11,440 nucleotides of DNA from Sphingomonas bacterium (GTDB lineage Bacteria > Pseudomonadota > Alphaproteobacteria > Sphingomonadales > Sphingomonadaceae): the NCBI GenBank assembly GCA_026785645.1, contig JAJAZM010000140.1, forward strand, positions 1 to 11,440. The letters run 5' to 3'. Under the pieces are notes generated by a model. That model was not told the DNA's origin. It made no database searches and was given only the letters and a program-made list of their open reading frames with translations. Within the stretch, counting starts at the first letter, position 1. Every line of letters begins with the position of its first letter. The position numbers and the translations under genes were made by a program. This document shows, piece by piece, positions 7,600 through 11,440 of the stretch.

Positions 7600-7611
7600 C
7601 GCGCTCCGCGA

Positions 7612-7685
7612 GGCCCGATGGCGGAGTGGTTACGTAGGGGACTGCAAATCCCCGCACGCCGGTTCGATTCCGGCTCGGGCCTCCA
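7612..7685 (+). tRNA. tRNA-Cys (anticodon GCA)
   Basis: The complete cloverleaf can be read. The acceptor stem GGCCCGA pairs with TCGGGCC over all seven pairs. The three-pair D stem GCG/CGT includes one G-U. The anticodon stem GGGGA/TCCCC encloses the loop CTGCAAA with anticodon GCA. The T stem GCCGG/CCGGC encloses TTCGATT. The discriminator base is T (U in the RNA, normal for tRNA-Cys), and the CCA end is encoded at 7683-7685. It decodes UGC and UGU. It stands alone and is divergent from the tolC operon. No copy of its 3' end was found further right in the window, so there is no sign that it serves as an integration site here. Confidence 0.98.
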
Positions 7686-8238
7686 CTCACATTAAAGCAT
7701 TTCAGTCTCTGCACCGCATGCCGTCGGAAAGGGCCCATTTCTGTCGGTTTCGGTTGTTATCTGTACGCAGAGACGTCACCAAATGACTCGATCTGGCCAA
7801 GCCATGATCATTCTTCCCTGTGGCTGAACTTCAGTGCATGTTCTTTGCACTTGCGCACCTTTGCTGCGCCGCCGCGTTATAGATTTCCCGGATTGAACAA
7901 TTTTGAATCGAATCGCCTGAACGTTCTCGGCTCCGGAGGTTAACCTTCGCGTTGCGGACGTTCGACTGCCAGCAGTCGCCTGACGACTATGCACCCTTCT
8001 CGGACATACGATCGGTGCGTTTTGTTTTTCAAAACCAGCCGTTCGTTCAGGCTCAACAGGGTTTTGGTTTCACGCTCCTATTTCATGTGTCGGAGCAGGC
8101 CGTAGGAGGCCGATATCGGCCGCGCAGTTACTTCGAAGGGAGACGTACGAGACAGCGGACGGTAGGGCGGTTATGGGTGCTGCGGCGGCCAATAGGCTTG
8201 GTCTGAATCAAACGGACGATCGAGTGTGCGTGCCTCAA
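7686..8238. other. Gene-free stretch of lower GC between tRNA-Cys and the lipoprotein gene
   Basis: About 550 bases with roughly 50 percent GC over 7681-7920, against more than 60 percent in flanking genes. Frames of 72 codons (minus, 7994-7776) and 84 codons (plus, 7952-8206) exist, but their products are arginine-rich, show no recognisable motif and lack convincing ribosome binding sites. No hairpin followed by a T run was found to end either the tRNA or the convergent lipoprotein transcript. The stretch may hold a decayed gene, an undetected small RNA or only spacer DNA; nothing more can be supported. Confidence 0.5.
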
Positions 8239-8802
8239 TTAAGCCCCCAGCTTGCGCGCCAGAGTGATGGCGGAGTCCTTTGCGGCAGGCCCTGTCGGCA
8301 TGCTGATGATCACAAACTTGTCCTCGCCAATAAAGACGTTGAGTTGGCCGGCCATCTCCGCCCAGAACGCCGCCTTGCCCAATCCGTCGATCGTTTCAAG
8401 CGATTGGCCAAATGCCTTCATCGTCTCTTGTAACCCGTTGCGGGCAAGATTGATCGCTCCTTCGCTATTGTCGGCGATCGGTGACCAGCGCATCATCAAT
8501 GTCGCCTGGGTGCCATCGGTCAGCGCATAGGTGCACTGGGAAGTTGCCGCAGTGGTGCCGTCGGTTTCATGAACGAGGGCGAGCGAGGTTTCGGCAACCG
8601 GTTTGCCGACAATCGTCGCCATCGCCGCCTTGTCGATCACCGAACAGGCGTCGGTTGCCTTCCAATTGGCGGGTGGCGCCCCGCTGACCGGGACCGCTGC
8701 AACAGTATTGCGGTCACCATCCGACTGCGAACCGGTCGTGCCTCCGCATCCGGTCATGATCAGAGCTCCTAAGCACAAGACCAATGCAGAATTGTTCTTC
8801 AT
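8239..8802 (-). CDS. Predicted lipoprotein of unknown function
   Basis: The product has 187 residues. It begins MKNNSALVLCLGALIMTGCGG: a basic start, a hydrophobic core and a lipobox-like LIMTGC, so Cys19 is the likely lipidated residue. A low-complexity Ser/Gly/Asp/Pro linker follows to about residue 48. The folded part has DACSVIDKAAMATIVGKPV near 51-69 and SQCTYALTDGTQATLMMRW near 87-105; the cysteines in these two segments could form a disulphide. The DAC...GKPV...C.Y pattern loosely resembles DUF3558-type lipoproteins, but this is only an impression. The start at 8802 was chosen because AAGGA lies about nine bases upstream and it gives a proper signal peptide; the frame itself extends to 8859. 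It is divergent from the receptor-type kinase 245 bases away, so the two may share regulation. The function is unknown. Confidence 0.85.
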   Translation of the reverse strand: MKNNSALVLCLGALIMTGCGGTTGSQSDGDRNTVAAVPVSGAPPANWKATDACSVIDKAAMATIVGKPVAETSLALVHETDGTTAATSQCTYALTDGTQATLMMRWSPIADNSEGAINLARNGLQETMKAFGQSLETIDGLGKAAFWAEMAGQLNVFIGEDKFVIISMPTGPAAKDSAITLARKLGA

Positions 8803-9047
8803 GATGGTCGATCCTTGTCGTGACTCGGTGTTGAAACAATCGAGCGACGCCCTTTGCAAAGTCGATTAATAGGGTAGACGAGAAAGTCTTGGATAACCGG
8901 ACAAGGGGGTTCCAAAAATTTTGCCCTCCAAGCACGGACTCGCCATCGCCAATGCGGCGTGCCCGTTTGGCGCGGGCTTGCACTACCTCAGACGGTGCTA
9001 AGGTGGGCGCGTAGGAGTGCAGATCGGTTCCCGGAGGTAAGACGGTC
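8803..9047. promoter_or_regulatory. Divergent promoter region between lipoprotein and kinase genes
   Basis: This 245-base gap must carry the start signals for both genes. For the kinase, GGAGGT (9033-9038) lies nine bases before the ATG and is the strongest ribosome binding site in the window. A weak promoter candidate is TTGCAC (8978-8983) with TAAGGT (8999-9004) and a TG just upstream as in extended -10 sites, but the 15-base spacer is short. For the lipoprotein gene no promoter stands out. A minus-strand GGAAC (8914-8910), which would suit an ECF sigma -35 element, has no matching CGTT at the expected distance. Confidence 0.3.
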
Positions 9048-11440
9048 ATGTCGACAAGCGGCGATTGGGCAGCGGTTCAGCGGTTGTTTGACGAATTGGT
9101 CGATCTCGATCCCGAGGCGCGGGAAATGCGCCTGAAGGAGCAGGTCATCGATCCTGCGACGGCGAAAAATGTCCGTTCACTGCTCGCCGCCAGCGGGACG
9201 GAAGGGGTCCTGGACCGAACCGATGTTCTGGTCCCTCCGACCGAAGTGGCAGCTGCCTACAGCTCACTCGATTCAGGCGCGGTGGTGGGATCGTTCACGA
9301 TTGACCGCCTTATCGGGCGTGGTGGCATGGGCGAGGTCTATGGTGCACACCGAAGTGTCGGCACATTCGATCAGCGCGTTGCGCTCAAACTTTTGCGTCC
9401 AGAGGCGGCGGCCCGCGCGGACCTGTTCGACCGGGAGACCCGGATCCTCGCCAGCCTCGAACATCCCGGCATTGCACGGCTGATTGATGGCGGAATCGCG
9501 CCTGATGGCCGCCCGTATATGGCGATGGAATATGTCGAGGGCGCACCGATCGACGAGTGGAGCCGGACCAATGGTGCAGACCTGCAGGAGCGACTGCACC
9601 TGATCGAGGCGGTTTGCGATGCGGTAGGCTATGCCCACGCTCACCTGGTTATCCACTGCGATTTGAAACCAGCGAACATCCTCGTCGATGAGAATGGGCG
9701 GGTTCGCCTGCTCGATTTCGGCATCGCGCGGCTGCTGGACGAGACGATGACCACCGGAGCTCCGACGCGCGCGCTGGTGACTCCAGAATTTGCCTCGCCC
9801 GAACAACTGGGTGCCGAAACCTCTACCGTCGCGACCGATATCTACGCCCTGGGGGCCGTCATGTATCAGCTCCTTGCCGGTCAGGGCCCGTGGGCGGGCT
9901 CCACGTCGTCGCTGCCGTCGATTGTCCGCCGCGTCCTGAACGACGACCCCGAGCTGCCGAGCAAGATCGCGCAAACGCGCGACGGCCCGATAGCGGCTTC
10001 GCGCCTCGTTGGCGACCTCGATGCGATTGTGATGAAGGCCATGCGTCGCAACCCGGCGGAACGCTATCGCAGCGCCGCCGAAATGGGCGACGATATCGGA
10101 CGCCATCTCAGGCTTGAACCGGTGCTCGCGCGTGCAGGGTCGGCGCGCTATATGCTGGGCCGCTTCATGCGGCGCTATCGCTGGGCGGTGGGGGCGAGCG
10201 TCGCCGCCTTACTCGCGTTGACGATCGGCGCGGGCGGGATTGCCTGGCAGGCCCGCCAGACAGCGATCGAGCGCGACATTGCCCTCGCCGAGGCGCGGCG
10301 CTCGGAATCGATCGTGCAGATGCTGACCGTTATGTTCCGAGACACTGCGGCCGCATCGGGAGAAGACGCAACCGTCAAGCAGATGCTTGACCAGACTGCA
10401 ACGCGGCTCGTCGGATCGCTCGATACCAGCGCGAAATCGGCGACATTGATTGCCACGCTGTCCGACCTCTACGTCAATCTTGAAGATCCAGCTGCCGGCG
10501 ACGCACTGATTCGTCGTGCGCTGGCCAAGGGCATCGGCAAGGGCTCCCCGGTCGCAACAGCGCAGCTCAAAATGCGGTTGGCGTCGTCAGCCGCGGCTTT
10601 GGGAAAGACCGAAGAGATGGCCCCGTTGCTCGATGCCGCCGAACCGGTGTTCCGTACCGATCCAGACCGATTTCGCGGCGAACTGGTCGAAATCAACAGT
10701 GCCCGTGCCCAATTGCTGCGCCGCACCGGAAAGCTGGAAGATGCCATCGCCCTGCTGGTCGCGACGCTGCCGCAGGCCAACATTGTCTATGCCGAAAACC
10801 ACCGCGATCTATTGACCGTCTATAACAATCTGCTGGTCTATATGGTCGAGGCCAATCAGCTCGATGCGATGCCCGCGGTCATGGCTCAGGCCGATGCCGT
10901 AGTCGCTCGCACCGGACAGCAAGCGAGTATGCAAGGACTGGCGATCGAGCAGCTGAAAGGGGTCCGCCTTTACAAGCTTGATCAGTTGACCCGCGCCGAA
11001 GCCATTTTCGAGCAGGTCGCCGCGCAACGCCGCGCGGTGTTCGGCAGATCGGCGGGCTTGGCCGTCGACCTGCTCCAGCTTGGTCGCGCGAAGCTGGCGC
11101 TGGGCAAGTTCGACGAGGCGGCACGTGTGTTCGGCGAGGCGCGTCCGATGGCCGCCGAAAAGCTCGGCCCCTCAGCACCACCGACGCTGATAATGGGGTT
11201 GGGGCTGGCCGAAGCATTGGCCGAACGGGGCAAGACGGGGGAAGCCGATCGTGTCCTCGCCGAAATTGCTCCGATAATTGTGGCGATGCCCAAGCCGGGT
11301 ATCCCGACCGGCCTGCTGGCGCGGGCGATTGCCGTGACGCGGCTGAAGCAGGGACGCAATGCAGAAGCGCGAATCGAACTCGACCGCGCGAAAAAGGTTT
11401 TTACCGAACTCGGCCCAGCCGGCCTGTCCTATCAGAAAGG
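9048..11440 (+). CDS. Membrane-anchored Ser/Thr protein kinase with TPR-like C-terminal part, cut by window edge
   Basis: An open frame of 797 codons with no stop before the right edge. Residues 1-80 are a helical N-terminal segment (WAAVQRLFDELVDLDPEARE) common in proteobacterial kinases of this architecture. The kinase domain (about 82-345) is complete: glycine loop IGRGGMGEVY (89-98), ATP-anchoring K114 in VALK, helix-C E130, catalytic D205 in HCDLKPAN, N210, metal-binding DFG at 223-225, TPEFASPEQ (245-253) and D264 in DIYALG. A basic segment and one transmembrane helix (about 379-400) follow. The remainder is predicted to lie outside the inner membrane and contains helical TPR-like repeats, clearest near 550-575, 632-660 and 673-700 (LGRAKLALGKFDEAARVFGEA). 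The catalytic HRD arginine is cysteine (C204, TGC), making this a non-RD kinase. Such kinases often sit beside ECF-type sigma factor genes; none is visible here, and the downstream side is missing. Substrate and signal are unknown. Confidence 0.95.
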   Translation, partial: MSTSGDWAAVQRLFDELVDLDPEAREMRLKEQVIDPATAKNVRSLLAASGTEGVLDRTDVLVPPTEVAAAYSSLDSGAVVGSFTIDRLIGRGGMGEVYGAHRSVGTFDQRVALKLLRPEAAARADLFDRETRILASLEHPGIARLIDGGIAPDGRPYMAMEYVEGAPIDEWSRTNGADLQERLHLIEAVCDAVGYAHAHLVIHCDLKPANILVDENGRVRLLDFGIARLLDETMTTGAPTRALVTPEFASPEQLGAETSTVATDIYALGAVMYQLLAGQGPWAGSTSSLPSIVRRVLNDDPELPSKIAQTRDGPIAASRLVGDLDAIVMKAMRRNPAERYRSAAEMGDDIGRHLRLEPVLARAGSARYMLGRFMRRYRWAVGASVAALLALTIGAGGIAWQARQTAIERDIALAEARRSESIVQMLTVMFRDTAAASGEDATVKQMLDQTATRLVGSLDTSAKSATLIATLSDLYVNLEDPAAGDALIRRALAKGIGKGSPVATAQLKMRLASSAAALGKTEEMAPLLDAAEPVFRTDPDRFRGELVEINSARAQLLRRTGKLEDAIALLVATLPQANIVYAENHRDLLTVYNNLLVYMVEANQLDAMPAVMAQADAVVARTGQQASMQGLAIEQLKGVRLYKLDQLTRAEAIFEQVAAQRRAVFGRSAGLAVDLLQLGRAKLALGKFDEAARVFGEARPMAAEKLGPSAPPTLIMGLGLAEALAERGKTGEADRVLAEIAPIIVAMPKPGIPTGLLARAIAVTRLKQGRNAEARIELDRAKKVFTELGPAGLSYQK

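Noticed and set aside
8019..8035. Inverted repeat GTTTTG-TTTTT-CAAAAC resembling a terminator
   Set aside because: The stem is AT-rich and only six pairs, and no T run follows the 3' arm on either strand.
8108..8121. Perfect 14-base palindrome GGCCGATATCGGCC in the gene-free stretch
   Set aside because: About one such palindrome is expected by chance in a GC-rich window of this size, and it lies downstream of both neighbouring genes, where an operator would have no obvious target.
7952..8206. 84-codon plus-strand open frame
   Set aside because: There is no recognisable motif, no convincing ribosome binding site and an arginine-rich tail; it is not distinguishable from chance.
7612..9047. 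Integrated element at tRNA-Cys
   Set aside because: There is no integrase gene, no duplicated tRNA 3' end and no mobile-element genes in the region.
9273..10106. Minus-strand open frame of 277 codons opposite the kinase
   Set aside because: The plus strand encodes a complete kinase domain in one continuous frame with a strong ribosome binding site; the minus product shows no family features.

Overview
The window comes from a GC-rich alphaproteobacterium, most likely from the order Sphingomonadales. Supporting signs are overall base composition above 60 percent GC, the gene order methyltransferase-like protein, TolC, PopZ (DUF2497), ValRS, and the protein sequences themselves. No mobile element, CRISPR array, rRNA or phage gene was found. 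Most of the window is ordinary chromosomal housekeeping DNA.

Left block (1 to about 7470, minus strand): a tightly packed probable operon read right to left. It begins with a shortened protein-L-isoaspartate O-methyltransferase-like protein (7419-6811). Then come a TolC-type outer-membrane channel (6795-5362, GTG start), the polar organiser PopZ (5347-4919), a secreted S9-family prolyl-oligopeptidase-type peptidase (4879-2822) and valyl-tRNA synthetase (2784-61). The start of a small membrane protein (57 to beyond 1) follows. Gaps are 3 to 39 bases, so co-transcription is likely. A GC-rich hairpin and a five-codon open frame with two valine codons sit directly against the valS start codon.

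Middle (about 7470-8238): a divergent intergenic region, then a complete tRNA-Cys(GCA) gene on the plus strand with an encoded CCA end (7612-7685). After it lies a stretch of roughly 550 bases near 50 percent GC in which no gene can be supported.

Right block (8239-11440): a small predicted lipoprotein with two further cysteines (minus strand) is divergent from a large membrane-anchored Ser/Thr protein kinase (plus strand). The kinase reads from 9048 off the right edge with no stop in 797 codons. It has an N-terminal helical region, a complete kinase domain, one transmembrane helix and a long TPR-like periplasmic part. Its catalytic loop reads HCD rather than HRD. The divergent pair may work together in envelope sensing, but that is inference.

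No clearly new system is visible. The most rewarding places to look again are the valS leader, the non-RD receptor-type kinase with its divergent lipoprotein, and the shortened methyltransferase at the head of the tolC-popZ operon.
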